From positions 1-44,088 of the forward strand of contig NZ_QFRK01000030.1 in the NCBI RefSeq assembly GCF_003143855.1: a stretch of 44,088 nt of DNA. Reading direction: 5' to 3'. This DNA comes from Streptomyces sp. NWU339. Its GTDB lineage: Bacteria; Actinomycetota; Actinomycetes; Streptomycetales; Streptomycetaceae. A program made the position numbers and the translations under genes. The notes under the pieces were generated by a model, which was not told the DNA's origin, did no database searches, and was given only the letters and a program-made list of their open reading frames with translations. Position 1 is the first letter of the stretch. Each line of letters begins with the position of its first letter. This document shows, one piece after another, positions 25,687 through 34,412 of the stretch.

Positions 25687-26265
25687 ATGCATCTGACTCC
25701 ACGCGAGCAGGAACGGCTGACGCTGTTCTCGGCCGCCGAACTCGCCCGGCGGCGGCTGGCCCGCGGCGCCCGGCTCGGTGCGACGGAGGCCGTCGCCCTG
25801 GTGTGCGACGAGATCCTGGAGATGGCCTGGGACGGGGTGCCGCTGGAGAACGTGGTCGAGCAGGCCCGGGACGTCGTCCCGCGCGAGCACCTGCTGCCGG
25901 GAGTCGCCGGAGCCGTACCCGGCATCCAGGTGGAGGCGCTCTTCCCGCACGGCTCCACGCTGGTCCACGTCGCCGAGCCCTTCGGGCCGGCCGGGCCGGC
26001 CGACCCCGGCGCCGTACTGGCCGCCGAGGGCGAGACGGACCTGGCACCCGGCCGGCCGCGCAGGGAACTGGAGATCACCAACCGGGGCGCCCGCGCGGTG
26101 TGGCTCTCCTCCCACTTCCCCCTGGAGGAGGCGAACACCGCCCTGGAGTTCGACCGTGAGGCCGCACGCGGCCACCGGCTGGACGTCCCGGCCGGCTCCT
26201 CCGAGCGGTTCGAGCCCGGTGCGACCCGCACCGTCACCGTCGTGGCACGAGGAGGAGACCGATGA
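25687..26265 (+). CDS. Fused urease gamma-beta subunit (UreA-UreB)
   Basis: 192 residues. Residues 1-100 are a UreA-like gamma domain (MHLTPREQERLTLFSAAELARRRL ... ATEAVALVCDEILEMAWDG, GAVPGIQVEALFPHGSTLVHV). From about 105 to 185 a UreB-like beta domain follows (GRPRRELEITNRGARAVWLSSHFPLEEANTALEFDREAARGHRLDVPAGSSERFEPG). The gamma-beta fusion is as in Helicobacter UreA, while most Streptomyces ureases keep separate genes. ATG 25687 has AAGGGG at 25674. The upstream 18 codons are not needed. Its stop overlaps the ureC start by ATGA, so the subunits are made in a coupled way. Confidence 0.9.
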   Translation: MHLTPREQERLTLFSAAELARRRLARGARLGATEAVALVCDEILEMAWDGVPLENVVEQARDVVPREHLLPGVAGAVPGIQVEALFPHGSTLVHVAEPFGPAGPADPGAVLAAEGETDLAPGRPRRELEITNRGARAVWLSSHFPLEEANTALEFDREAARGHRLDVPAGSSERFEPGATRTVTVVARGGDR

Positions 26266-27950
26266 GCCGGATGTCCCGGCGCGCGTACGCGTCCGTGTAC
26301 GGCCCGACCACCGGCGACCGGATCCGGCTGGCCGACACCGACCTGTGGGTACGGGTCGACGCCGACGACACCGAGCCCGGTGAGGAAATGCTCGGCGGCT
26401 GCGGCAAGACCACCCGCGACGGCCTGCTCGTGACCGGCCGCGCCCCGCGGGACAGCGCTCTGGACATGGTGATCCTCGGCGTGGTCGTCCTGGACCCGCT
26501 GCTCGGCGTCCGCAAGACCAACATCGGAATCAAGGACGGCCGGATCGTCGGGGTCGGACGGGCCGGCAACCCGGAGAACAACGACGGCGTCGAACTCGTC
26601 GTCGACTCCCACACCGCGATGATCAACGGCCAGGGACTCCTCGCCACGGCCGGGATCGTGGACTCCCACGTCCACCTCTCCAGCCCCGAGGTGGTGCCCG
26701 CCGCGCTCTCCGCCGGCGTCACCACCATGGTCGGCATGGGCATCGGCGGCGTGTGGGACGTCGGCGCCAACCCCGCGTACAACCTGCACAGCCTCATCGA
26801 GGGCTGGCGCGACGCCCCGGTCAACGTGGCGTTCCTCGCCCGCGGCTCCTCCTCCTCGCAGGAACTGCTGGAGCGTGCGGTGCTCGCGGGTTCCGGCGGC
26901 TTCAAGATCCACGAGGACTGGGGGGCCACGCCCCGCATCGTCGACACCTGCCTGGGCGTCGCGGAACAGGCCGACCTGCCGGTCGCCCTGCACACCGACA
27001 CCCTCAACGAGTCCGGCTACCTGGCCGACACCCTCTCGGCGACCCGCGGACGCACCGTGCACGCCTACCACGTCGAGGGCGGCGGCGGTCACCCCGACCT
27101 GCTGGAGATCGTCTCCCAGCCGCACGTGCTGACCTCCTCCACCACCCCGACGCTGCCCCTGACCCCGGCCACCGTCGCCGAGCTGCTGCCCATGACGATG
27201 ACCGTCCACGGCGGACACCACGGCGTGGAGAGCGACGTGTCCATCGCGGCGAGCCGGGTGCGCGAGCACGCCATCGCCGCCGAGAACGCCCTGCACGACC
27301 TCGGCGCGATCAGCATCGTCAACTCCGACTCCATGGGCATGGGCCGCATCGCCGAGACCGCGCGCCGCACCTGGCAGCTCGCCCACGTCCAGGCCCACCT
27401 GGCCGGTCAGACCGGTCCGGACGTCGTCAACAACGAACGGGTACTGCGCTACCTGGCCAAGATCACGCTGAACCCCGCGATCGCCCACGGCATGGCCGCG
27501 GACGTCGGCTCCCTGCGGCCCGGCGGCATCGCCGACGTCGTGCTGTGGCGCCCCGCCACCTTCGGCGCGCAGCCCGAGCTGGTGCTCAAGTCCGGCTTCG
27601 TCGCCTGGGGGCTGACGGGCTCGGGCTCCGGCTCGACCCGGCTCACCCAGCCGCGCGTGATGAAGCCGTACTTCGGCGGACTGGGCGGAGCCCCGCGCCG
27701 GCTGTCCACGGTCTTCGTCTCCCAGGCCTGCCTCGACGACCGCGCCGCCGCCGACGCCCTCCCCACGGGGGTGCGCTACACCGCCCTGCGCGACAGCCGC
27801 GGCCTGACCCGCGGCGACATGGTCGGCAACACCGCCGTACCGACGGTGCGGGTCCCCACCACCCCCGAGGCGGTCCTCGTCGACGGCCGCCCGATCGACA
27901 TCCACCACGCCGCCGACCTGCCGCTGACCCGCCTGCAGAACCTGGCCTGA
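26262..27950 (+). CDS. Urease alpha subunit-like nickel hydrolase, atypical active site
   Basis: 562 residues, the normal UreC length. Metal ligands are kept: His136 and His138 (DSHVH), Lys215 for carbamylation and His217 (FKIHEDWGATP), His244 (VALHTDTLNES), His270 (HVEGGGGH) and Asp356 (NSDSMGMGR). Arg332 is kept as well. The flap that reads MVCHH in true ureases (catalytic Cys319 in Klebsiella) reads MTVHGGHH, so Val315 replaces Cys while the neighbouring His316 is retained. The GTxATTCTPG substrate-pocket block is replaced by GIGGVWDVGANPAYN, and HTEGAGGGHAPD is two residues shorter. I infer a binuclear metal hydrolase with altered substrate or kinetics. ATG 26262 follows GAGGAG. Confidence 0.88.
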   Translation: MSRMSRRAYASVYGPTTGDRIRLADTDLWVRVDADDTEPGEEMLGGCGKTTRDGLLVTGRAPRDSALDMVILGVVVLDPLLGVRKTNIGIKDGRIVGVGRAGNPENNDGVELVVDSHTAMINGQGLLATAGIVDSHVHLSSPEVVPAALSAGVTTMVGMGIGGVWDVGANPAYNLHSLIEGWRDAPVNVAFLARGSSSSQELLERAVLAGSGGFKIHEDWGATPRIVDTCLGVAEQADLPVALHTDTLNESGYLADTLSATRGRTVHAYHVEGGGGHPDLLEIVSQPHVLTSSTTPTLPLTPATVAELLPMTMTVHGGHHGVESDVSIAASRVREHAIAAENALHDLGAISIVNSDSMGMGRIAETARRTWQLAHVQAHLAGQTGPDVVNNERVLRYLAKITLNPAIAHGMAADVGSLRPGGIADVVLWRPATFGAQPELVLKSGFVAWGLTGSGSGSTRLTQPRVMKPYFGGLGGAPRRLSTVFVSQACLDDRAAADALPTGVRYTALRDSRGLTRGDMVGNTAVPTVRVPTTPEAVLVDGRPIDIHHAADLPLTRLQNLA

Positions 27951-27994
27951 ACCGGCCCCGCCCCGGACACCCCCACACACCCGAAAGCCGCCCC

Positions 27995-29695
27995 ATGCTC
28001 GATCTCAAACTGCGCAACGCCCGCATCCGCACGGTGGACGACCACCACCCCCGTGCCCACACCCTCGGTGTCCTGGCGGGGCGGATCGTCGGCCTCGACG
28101 AGACCGTCGAGGACCTGCCCGCGCGCACCGTGCTCGACTGCGGCGGCGCGGTCGTCGTCCCCGGATTCGGCGACGCCCACAACCACATGGCCTGGTTCGG
28201 CCAGTCCCTCGGCGAACTCGACCTGAGCACGGCCACCACGCTGCCCCAGGTCTACGACGCCGTCGCCCGCCGCGCGGCCGCCCTGCCGGCCGACGCCTGG
28301 ATCGTGGGCGCCGGCTACGACGACACGGTCATGGGCGGGCATCCGCACCGCACGGGGCTGGACCGGGCGGCCGGCGGTCGGCCGGTGTGGCTCAAGCACC
28401 GCTCCGGGCACATGTGCGTGGCCGGCAGCGAGGTGCTGCGGCGGGCCGGCGTCCTCGACGGCACCGCGGACGCCCCCGAGGGCGGGGTCGTGGTGCGTGA
28501 CGCCGACGGCGCCCCTACCGGCCTGCTCCAGGAGCGGGCCCAGGCACTGGTCACCGACCTGGTCATGCCCTACCCGGTGGCCGAACTGGCCGACGCCCTC
28601 GGCCGTGCGAGCGAGGTCTACGCCGCGGAGGGCCTGACCCACGTGGTGGAGGCCGGGATCGGGCTCGGCCTCATCGGCCGCAGCCCCGTCGAGGCCGCCG
28701 CCTACCAGCTGGCCCGAGAACGCGGCACCCTGCGCACCCGGGTCGAGCTCATGGTCGCCGCCGACAACCTGCACGCCCTGCGCGCGCACGCCGACGACGG
28801 CATCACCACCGGCATCGATCTGGGCCTGCGCACCGGCTTCGGCGACGACCGGCTGCGCCTGGGCCCCATGAAGATCTGGCTGGACGGGTCGCTGATCGGC
28901 CGCACGGCTGCGGTCTCCGAGCCGTTCTGCGGGCACGACCACACGAGCGGCGTCTACCAGGACAGTCCGCAGGAGATGCACCGGCTCGTCGTCGACGCCC
29001 ACCGGGCCGGCTGGCGGGTGGCCGCCCACGCCATCGGCGACAGCGCCGTCGACCTGGCCCTTGACGCCTTCGCCGAGGCACAGCGCGTGCTGCCCCGCCC
29101 GGATGTGCGCCACCGCATCGAGCACTCCGCCGTGGTCCGCCCCGACCAGCTGGACCGCTACGCGGAGCTGGGCGTGGTCCCGGTACCGCAGGCGCGCTTC
29201 CTGTATGACGTGGGCGACAGCATGGCCGAGGGACTCGGTCCGGACCGTACGCTCTGGATGTACCGGCACCGTTCCTTCCTCGACCGGGGGATCCGGGTGC
29301 CGGGCAGCTCCGACCGGCCGGTCGCCCCGGGAGCGCCCCTCCTCGGGATGCAGTCCATGGTCGAGCGCCTCAGCCGGGCGGGCACCGTGCTCGCCCCGGA
29401 CGAGCGGGTGAGCGCGGAGCAGGCCCTCCGGGCCTACACCATCGATGCGGCATGGGCCAGCCACGACGAGGATCGTCGCGGCAGTATCACCCCCGGCAAA
29501 TATGCCGATTTCGTCATACTTTCCGATGACCCTGTCGCCGTCGACAGTCATCGGATGGGCGCCATCGACGTCCTCGCCACCTTCGTGGCCGGGGAGTGCG
29601 TCCACGGCGCCGACGCAGTCGGGGACCTCGCGGCAGTGAACGGTCCCCTCCCCACGGCCGGAACCCCCCGGCCGGACGCAAGGAGTCACGCATGA
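27995..29695 (+). CDS. YtcJ-like metal-dependent amidohydrolase
   Basis: 566 residues of the Amidohydro_3 family. HxH is at 62-64 (FGDAHNHMAWFG), followed by HRSGHMCV, GLGPMKIWLDGSLIGRTAAVSEPF, HAIGDSAVDLALDAF, RIEHSAVVRP, and the late Asp in GSSDRPV. It ends with the typical ITPGKYADFVILSDDP. Such enzymes hydrolyse exocyclic or linear amide/ureide bonds, with substrates usually unknown. It follows ureC by 44 bases and its stop overlaps the transporter start (ATGA), so it belongs to the operon and probably works on a related C-N compound, before or after the urease-like step. Confidence 0.9.
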   Translation: MLDLKLRNARIRTVDDHHPRAHTLGVLAGRIVGLDETVEDLPARTVLDCGGAVVVPGFGDAHNHMAWFGQSLGELDLSTATTLPQVYDAVARRAAALPADAWIVGAGYDDTVMGGHPHRTGLDRAAGGRPVWLKHRSGHMCVAGSEVLRRAGVLDGTADAPEGGVVVRDADGAPTGLLQERAQALVTDLVMPYPVAELADALGRASEVYAAEGLTHVVEAGIGLGLIGRSPVEAAAYQLARERGTLRTRVELMVAADNLHALRAHADDGITTGIDLGLRTGFGDDRLRLGPMKIWLDGSLIGRTAAVSEPFCGHDHTSGVYQDSPQEMHRLVVDAHRAGWRVAAHAIGDSAVDLALDAFAEAQRVLPRPDVRHRIEHSAVVRPDQLDRYAELGVVPVPQARFLYDVGDSMAEGLGPDRTLWMYRHRSFLDRGIRVPGSSDRPVAPGAPLLGMQSMVERLSRAGTVLAPDERVSAEQALRAYTIDAAWASHDEDRRGSITPGKYADFVILSDDPVAVDSHRMGAIDVLATFVAGECVHGADAVGDLAAVNGPLPTAGTPRPDARSHA

Positions 29696-31023
29696 GCACA
29701 GTCGGTCAGGTCACCCCAGGGGCTCCGCCGGGCACGTCGACCGATACGAAGGCCAAGGACGCCGGACGGGTCGCCTTCGCGTCCTTCGTCGGCACGGCAC
29801 TGGAGTGGTACGACTACTTCCTCTTCGGTACCGCCTCCGCCATCGTCTTCAACCGGCTGTACTTCACCACCCTCAATCCCACAGCGGCCACCCTCGCGGC
29901 CTTCGCCACCTTCGGTGTCGGATTCGCCGCCCGGCCGATCGGTGCCCTGATCTTCGGATGGCTGGGCGACCGGATGGGCCGCAAGCCCGCCCTGCTGATC
30001 ACCGTGGTCATGATCGGCATCGCCACCGGACTGATCGGTCTACTGCCCGGCTACGCCACCATCGGCATCGCCGCGCCGCTGCTGCTGGTGTTCCTGCGCC
30101 TGGTCCAGGGCATCGCCGTCGGCGGTGAGTGGGGCGGCGCCATCACCCTGGCCGTGGAACACGCGCCGCCGGGGAAGCGCGGCTGGTACGCCGCACTCCC
30201 GCAGGTCGGCTCCCCGGTGGGCACCCTGCTCTCCTCCGGCGCCTTCGCCCTGGTGCTCCTCCTGCCGTCCGAGTCCTTCGACTCCTGGGGCTGGCGCCTG
30301 CCGTTCCTGATGGCCTTCCCGCTGATGGGCATCGCCGTCTACATCCGCCGCAAGGTGGAGGAGTCGCCGCTCTTCGACGAGATGCTGGAGCAGAACGAGC
30401 AGGCCAAGGTGCCCGCGCTCGACATCTTCCGCCAGGCGTGGGGCCGGCTGCTGGTCGCGATGGCCTCGGCGACGCTGGGAGTCGGCGGGTTCTACATGCT
30501 GACCACGTTCATGATCAGCTACGGGGCCGACACCCTGGGCATGCCGCGCTCCCTCATGGTCAACGGGACACTGGTGGCGGCAGTCGTCCAGATCGCGGTG
30601 ATCATCGTCGTGGGACGCATGGCGGACCGCCTCGGCCCCGGCCGGGTCACGCTGTGGGGCGGCCTGCTCAGCGCCGTCTTCGCCTTCCCGCTCTTCTGGC
30701 TGGTCGAGACCGAGAACCCGGTCGTGGTCGTGCTGGCCATGGCGGTCGGCATCGGCGTGCTCTCCGTCGCCTACGCCGTGTCCGGGGCGCTGCTCGCCGA
30801 ACTGTTCCCGGCCCGGCTGCGCTACACCGGCGTGGCTCTCTCCTACAACCTGGCCGGCGCCCTCACCGGCTTCCTCCCCTTCCTGGCGACCGCCCTGCTG
30901 GCAGGCGGCGGCGGGGCCTCCTGGCCGGCGGCCCTGCTGCTGATGGCCCTGTCCCTGATCACCGCCCTCGGCGGACTCCTGGGCGGCCGGATGCGGGTGA
31001 AGGACGACGCCGTCACCGCCTGA
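29692..31023 (+). CDS. MFS transporter of the metabolite:H+ symporter (MHS) family
   Basis: 443 residues, 12 membrane segments. The MHS hallmark FVGTALEWYDYFLFGTASAIVFNRLYF opens the protein, followed by GFAARPIGALIFGWLGDRMGRKPAL, RLVQGIAVGGEWGGAITLAVEHAP and, in the second half, AELFPARLRYTGVALSYNLAGALTGFLPFLATAL. Relatives take up organic acids, betaine, proline or shikimate. In this operon it should import the substrate of the urease/amidohydrolase pair. ATG 29692 overlaps the amidohydrolase stop, with AGGAG at 29681. Confidence 0.93.
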   Translation: MSTVGQVTPGAPPGTSTDTKAKDAGRVAFASFVGTALEWYDYFLFGTASAIVFNRLYFTTLNPTAATLAAFATFGVGFAARPIGALIFGWLGDRMGRKPALLITVVMIGIATGLIGLLPGYATIGIAAPLLLVFLRLVQGIAVGGEWGGAITLAVEHAPPGKRGWYAALPQVGSPVGTLLSSGAFALVLLLPSESFDSWGWRLPFLMAFPLMGIAVYIRRKVEESPLFDEMLEQNEQAKVPALDIFRQAWGRLLVAMASATLGVGGFYMLTTFMISYGADTLGMPRSLMVNGTLVAAVVQIAVIIVVGRMADRLGPGRVTLWGGLLSAVFAFPLFWLVETENPVVVVLAMAVGIGVLSVAYAVSGALLAELFPARLRYTGVALSYNLAGALTGFLPFLATALLAGGGGASWPAALLLMALSLITALGGLLGGRMRVKDDAVTA

Positions 31024-31088
31024 TCCCGACCGGCCCGCGTCCGGCACCGCCCCCCGTACGGCGCCATCGACGCGCGAGCCACCCCCTT

Positions 31089-31129
31089 CGTGCGGCCCGC
31101 TGCCCCTCCCTCGTGCAGCGGGCCGCACG
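31089..31129. terminator. Terminator between the urease-like operon and afsR
   Basis: Perfect 15-bp arms CGTGCGGCCCGCTGC (31089-31103) and its complement (31115-31129), loop of 11 bases, between converging genes. Confidence 0.88.
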
Positions 31130-31232
31130 GCCGTTCCGGTCCGGCAGGCACGTATGGCGGGCACGTACAAGGAGCACTCGGCGGAGCTCGCCGTACGGGG
31201 CGGGCGGCACCGCTCCCTCCTCGGCCGGACGC

Positions 31233-34199
31233 TCAGGCGGCCTCGACGGGAGTCAGCAGGGCGCGTACCGCCGTGGCCTCCGGTGAGCCCAGCGCCTCGT
31301 AGATGCGCATGGCCTCCTCCCAGCAGACGCGGGCGCGGCCCGTGTGGCCGACGCCGGTGAGGGCGTGCCCCAGCACCGTCAGGACGTTGCCGCGCCGCCA
31401 TTGCCCGCCGATGCCGCGCAGCACCGTCAGCGCCATCTCCGCGTTCGCCGCGGCCGGGGCGTAGCGCTGCCCCGCGATGTCGACCTCCGCCAGGCGGAAG
31501 AGGGTCATGCCCTCCCACAGCCGTTGCCGGCTGTCCCGGAAGACCTCCAGCGCCTCGAGGAGCCGGTCGGCGGCGTCGACCAGGCGGTGGCTCTGGGTGA
31601 GGGCCATGCCCAGCGCGTACCGGCCGTTCGCACCGCGCATGGAGTTGCCCATGGCGTCGTAGATCTCCATGCCCTGCTGCGCGAGTGCCACGGCGCTGTC
31701 CGTGCTGCCGGCGGCCAGCCGGATCCGCGAGAGGTTGCAGAGCGCGCTGGCCTCACCGGGGCGGTCGCCCAGCGTCCGGAAGTGCGTGAGGGCGTGGGAG
31801 AGGTGCTCCTCGCCGGCCGCGGTACGGCCCTGGTAGAGCGCGATCACGCCGCGGGCGTTGTGCGCCCAGCACACGGGCAGCAGGTCGTCGGCCCGCCGTG
31901 CGAGGTGGACGACCTGCTCGGCCTCCTCGTCGGCCAGGTCGAACCGGCCGCCGTCGAGGTGCGCGTGCGCCAGGGTCATCAGCGCTCGGGCCTCCACCTG
32001 CGCGACGCCGACCTTCCGGGCCGCCTCCAGCAGGGTCCGCGCCGTGAACTCGTACTCCTTGGAGTTGGCCCCCGACTCCGACAGGTCGAGCGCCGCCCAC
32101 AGCAGGTCGATGCTCCGGCGCAGGGTGTCCGGCCGGTCGGCGCACTGCCGGGCGAAGGACAGCAGGCAGTTCGCCTCCGTGTAGAGCCAGTCCCGCGCCG
32201 GCCCCCGGTCGGGGAAGCGCAGCCCGGGATGGTCGGTGGCGGCCAGGTGGTCCACCAGCCGGTCCCCGGGCCGCTCGATCGCGTACACGCCCGCCGCCGT
32301 CGCCAGGTAGAAGTCCAGGAGACGGGACAGGGCGGCGGCGCGCTCGCCAGGCGGGTGCTCGTCGCGTTCGGCGCACGCACGCGCGTAGAGGCGGACCAGG
32401 TCGTGCAGCCGGTAGCGGCCGGGTGCCGCGGACTCCAGCAGGGAGGTGTCCACCAGGGACTCCAGGAGGTCCTCCGTGTCGTCCGCCGGGAGATCGAGGA
32501 CCGCCGCCGCTGCCGCCAGGGAGATGTCCGGGCCGTCGGCCAGGCCGAGGAGGCGGAAGGCACGGGCCTGGGCCGGCTCCAGCTGGCCGTAACCGAGTTC
32601 GAAGGTGGCCTTCACGGCGAGGTCGCCGGCCTGCAGCTCGTCCAGGCGGCGGCGCTCGTCGGCGAGTTTGGCCGCCAGCACCGCGACGGTCCAGGTGCGG
32701 CGTGCCGCCAGCCGGGAGGCCGCTATCCGGATGGCCAGCGGGAGGAAACCGCAGGCCGCCACGACGTCCAGCGCGGCCTCGCGCTCCGACGCCACCCGTT
32801 CCTCGCCGACGATCTTCGTGAACAGGGCCAGTGCCTCGTCCGGGGACATCACGTCCAGGTCGACCAGGTGGGCGCCGGCCAGGTCCACCATCCGCACCCG
32901 GGACGTCACCAGGGCCGCGCAGCCCTCCGTGCCCGGCAGGAGGGGGCGCACCTGGGCGGCGTCCCGCGCGTTGTCCAGCAGCACCAGCACCCTGCGGCCG
33001 TCCAGGACGGACCGATACAGCGCCGCCCGTTCCTCCAGCGAGTCGGGGATGGCGGAGTCGGCGGTGCCGAGGGCGCGCAGGAAGGCACCGAGCACCGTCT
33101 CGGGCTCGGCCGCCCGCTGCCCCGCGCCCTGCAGGTCGACGTACAGCTGGCCGTCGGGGAAGCCGGCCCGTGCCTGGTGGGCCACGTGCACCGCGAGGGT
33201 CGTCTTGCCGACGCCGCCTATCCCGGCCAGCGCGGACACCGCCATCACCCGGCCCTCGGCCGAGGCGAGGATCGCGCCGAGTTCGCGTACGAAGGACGCG
33301 CGGCCGGTGAAGTCCGGCACGGTGGCGGGCAGTTGCGCGGGACGGACCGGAGCGGCGGCGGGCTCGGGCGGCGCGGGGGAGGAGGGCTCCGCCAGGTGGG
33401 GGTCCGCCTGGAGGATGCGCTGCTGGAGTTCCTGCAGGCCGGGCCGCGGGTCCACACCCAGCTCGTCGGCGAGCAGCCGGCGCGTGTCCGCGTACACCGC
33501 CAGCGCCTCGGCCTGGCGTCCGCTGCGGTACAGCGCCAGCATCAGCAGCTCGCGCAGGCGTTCGCGCAGCGGGTGGGCCGCCGTGAGCGCCGTCAGCTCC
33601 GAGACGGCCTCCGCGTGGCAGCCCTGCTCCAGGTCCATGTCCAGCCGGGCCTCGACGAGTTGCAGGCGCCACTCCTCCAACCGCACCCGCTGGGCCTGCG
33701 CGTACGGGCCCGGTACGCCCGCCAGCGTCTCGCCGTCCCAGAGCGCGAGGGCGCGGTCCAGCAGCGTACGGGCCGTGCACAGGTCCCCGGCGTGCTTCGC
33801 CCGCTCCGCCTCGGCGGCCAGCCGCTGCGCCACCTCGGCGTCCAGCGCGCCCTCGCCCGGCCCGCGCACCGCGTACCCCCCGGACTCGCTGACCAGGACC
33901 CCGGGGTCCAGCACCTTCCGCAGCCGGGACGCGTACGTACGCAGCGCCGCCAGCGCCTGTGAGGGCGGCTCCTCGCCCCACAGGGCGTCGATCAGCTCGG
34001 CCGCCGTGGCCGTACGGCCCCCGCGGAGTAACAGGGCGGCGAGCAGGGCGCGTTGCTGAGGGCTGCCGGTGCTGACGAGCTCGCCGCCGCGCCAGGCGCG
34101 CACCGGCCCGAGCACGCTGAAGCGCAGCACCGGCGGCTCGGGCGGTGCTGTCGGCGAACCGGGACGTCCCTGCTCCGGCACTCGCGGTGCACCCTCCAT
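31233..34199 (-). CDS. afsR: AfsR, SARP-family global regulator of secondary metabolism
   Basis: 988 residues. The OmpR-type DNA-binding domain and bacterial transcriptional activator domain lie at about 25-270 (LRFSVLGPVRAWRGG, SPQQRALLAALLLRGGRTATAAELIDALWGEEPPS, ASRLRKVL, DPRPGLQELQQRILQADP). The NB-ARC ATPase at about 300-600 has the P-loop AGIGGVGKTTLAVHVA (Lys332) and VLVLLDNARDAAQVRPLLPG. C-terminal TPR repeats run from about 690 to the end. AfsR is phosphorylated by AfsK, binds the afsS promoter, recruits RNA polymerase and hydrolyses ATP. ATG 34199 with AGGGGG 6 bases upstream. Here the gene downstream is not afsS but the converging urease-like operon. Confidence 0.97.
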   Translation of the reverse strand: MEGAPRVPEQGRPGSPTAPPEPPVLRFSVLGPVRAWRGGELVSTGSPQQRALLAALLLRGGRTATAAELIDALWGEEPPSQALAALRTYASRLRKVLDPGVLVSESGGYAVRGPGEGALDAEVAQRLAAEAERAKHAGDLCTARTLLDRALALWDGETLAGVPGPYAQAQRVRLEEWRLQLVEARLDMDLEQGCHAEAVSELTALTAAHPLRERLRELLMLALYRSGRQAEALAVYADTRRLLADELGVDPRPGLQELQQRILQADPHLAEPSSPAPPEPAAAPVRPAQLPATVPDFTGRASFVRELGAILASAEGRVMAVSALAGIGGVGKTTLAVHVAHQARAGFPDGQLYVDLQGAGQRAAEPETVLGAFLRALGTADSAIPDSLEERAALYRSVLDGRRVLVLLDNARDAAQVRPLLPGTEGCAALVTSRVRMVDLAGAHLVDLDVMSPDEALALFTKIVGEERVASEREAALDVVAACGFLPLAIRIAASRLAARRTWTVAVLAAKLADERRRLDELQAGDLAVKATFELGYGQLEPAQARAFRLLGLADGPDISLAAAAAVLDLPADDTEDLLESLVDTSLLESAAPGRYRLHDLVRLYARACAERDEHPPGERAAALSRLLDFYLATAAGVYAIERPGDRLVDHLAATDHPGLRFPDRGPARDWLYTEANCLLSFARQCADRPDTLRRSIDLLWAALDLSESGANSKEYEFTARTLLEAARKVGVAQVEARALMTLAHAHLDGGRFDLADEEAEQVVHLARRADDLLPVCWAHNARGVIALYQGRTAAGEEHLSHALTHFRTLGDRPGEASALCNLSRIRLAAGSTDSAVALAQQGMEIYDAMGNSMRGANGRYALGMALTQSHRLVDAADRLLEALEVFRDSRQRLWEGMTLFRLAEVDIAGQRYAPAAANAEMALTVLRGIGGQWRRGNVLTVLGHALTGVGHTGRARVCWEEAMRIYEALGSPEATAVRALLTPVEAA

Positions 34200-34247
34200 G
34201 GAGTCCCCCTACGGATCCTGAACAACCACGCCAGTCTGCCTTGTCCG

Positions 34248-34316
34248 TGACGAATGCGTCAGCCGTGCGAGACGGCGATCACACGGCGGCGCGCACGGGT
34301 TCACAAGGCCCTCACA
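34248..34316. promoter_or_regulatory. Possible regulatory elements upstream of afsR
   Basis: The 214-base gap upstream of afsR holds an inverted repeat TGACG-N4-CGTCA (34248-34261). It also holds an 11-base-spaced pair GTTCACA (34299) and CCTCACA (34310) on the plus strand, resembling PHO-box/SARP half-sites. No clear -10/-35 was identified. Confidence 0.25.
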
Positions 34317-34412
34317 CCTTCTGCGTGCACGGGTGCGTCGATGTCACCGGAACCGGTCCTGGCTATCGCGATTGACGCTGCGTCAGGTGAGTGAGGGGCG
34401 GCGTCGACCGCC

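Noticed and set aside
20580..31232. Integrative element or genomic island with att sites
   Set aside because: No integrase, transposase, tRNA or flanking direct repeat was seen at either border, so I describe it only as an accessory insertion relative to the remembered gene order.
31344..33962. 872-codon open frame on the plus strand opposite afsR
   Set aside because: It is the antisense shadow of afsR. Its product is low-complexity Gly/Arg/Val/Leu with no family resemblance, typical of high-GC antisense frames.
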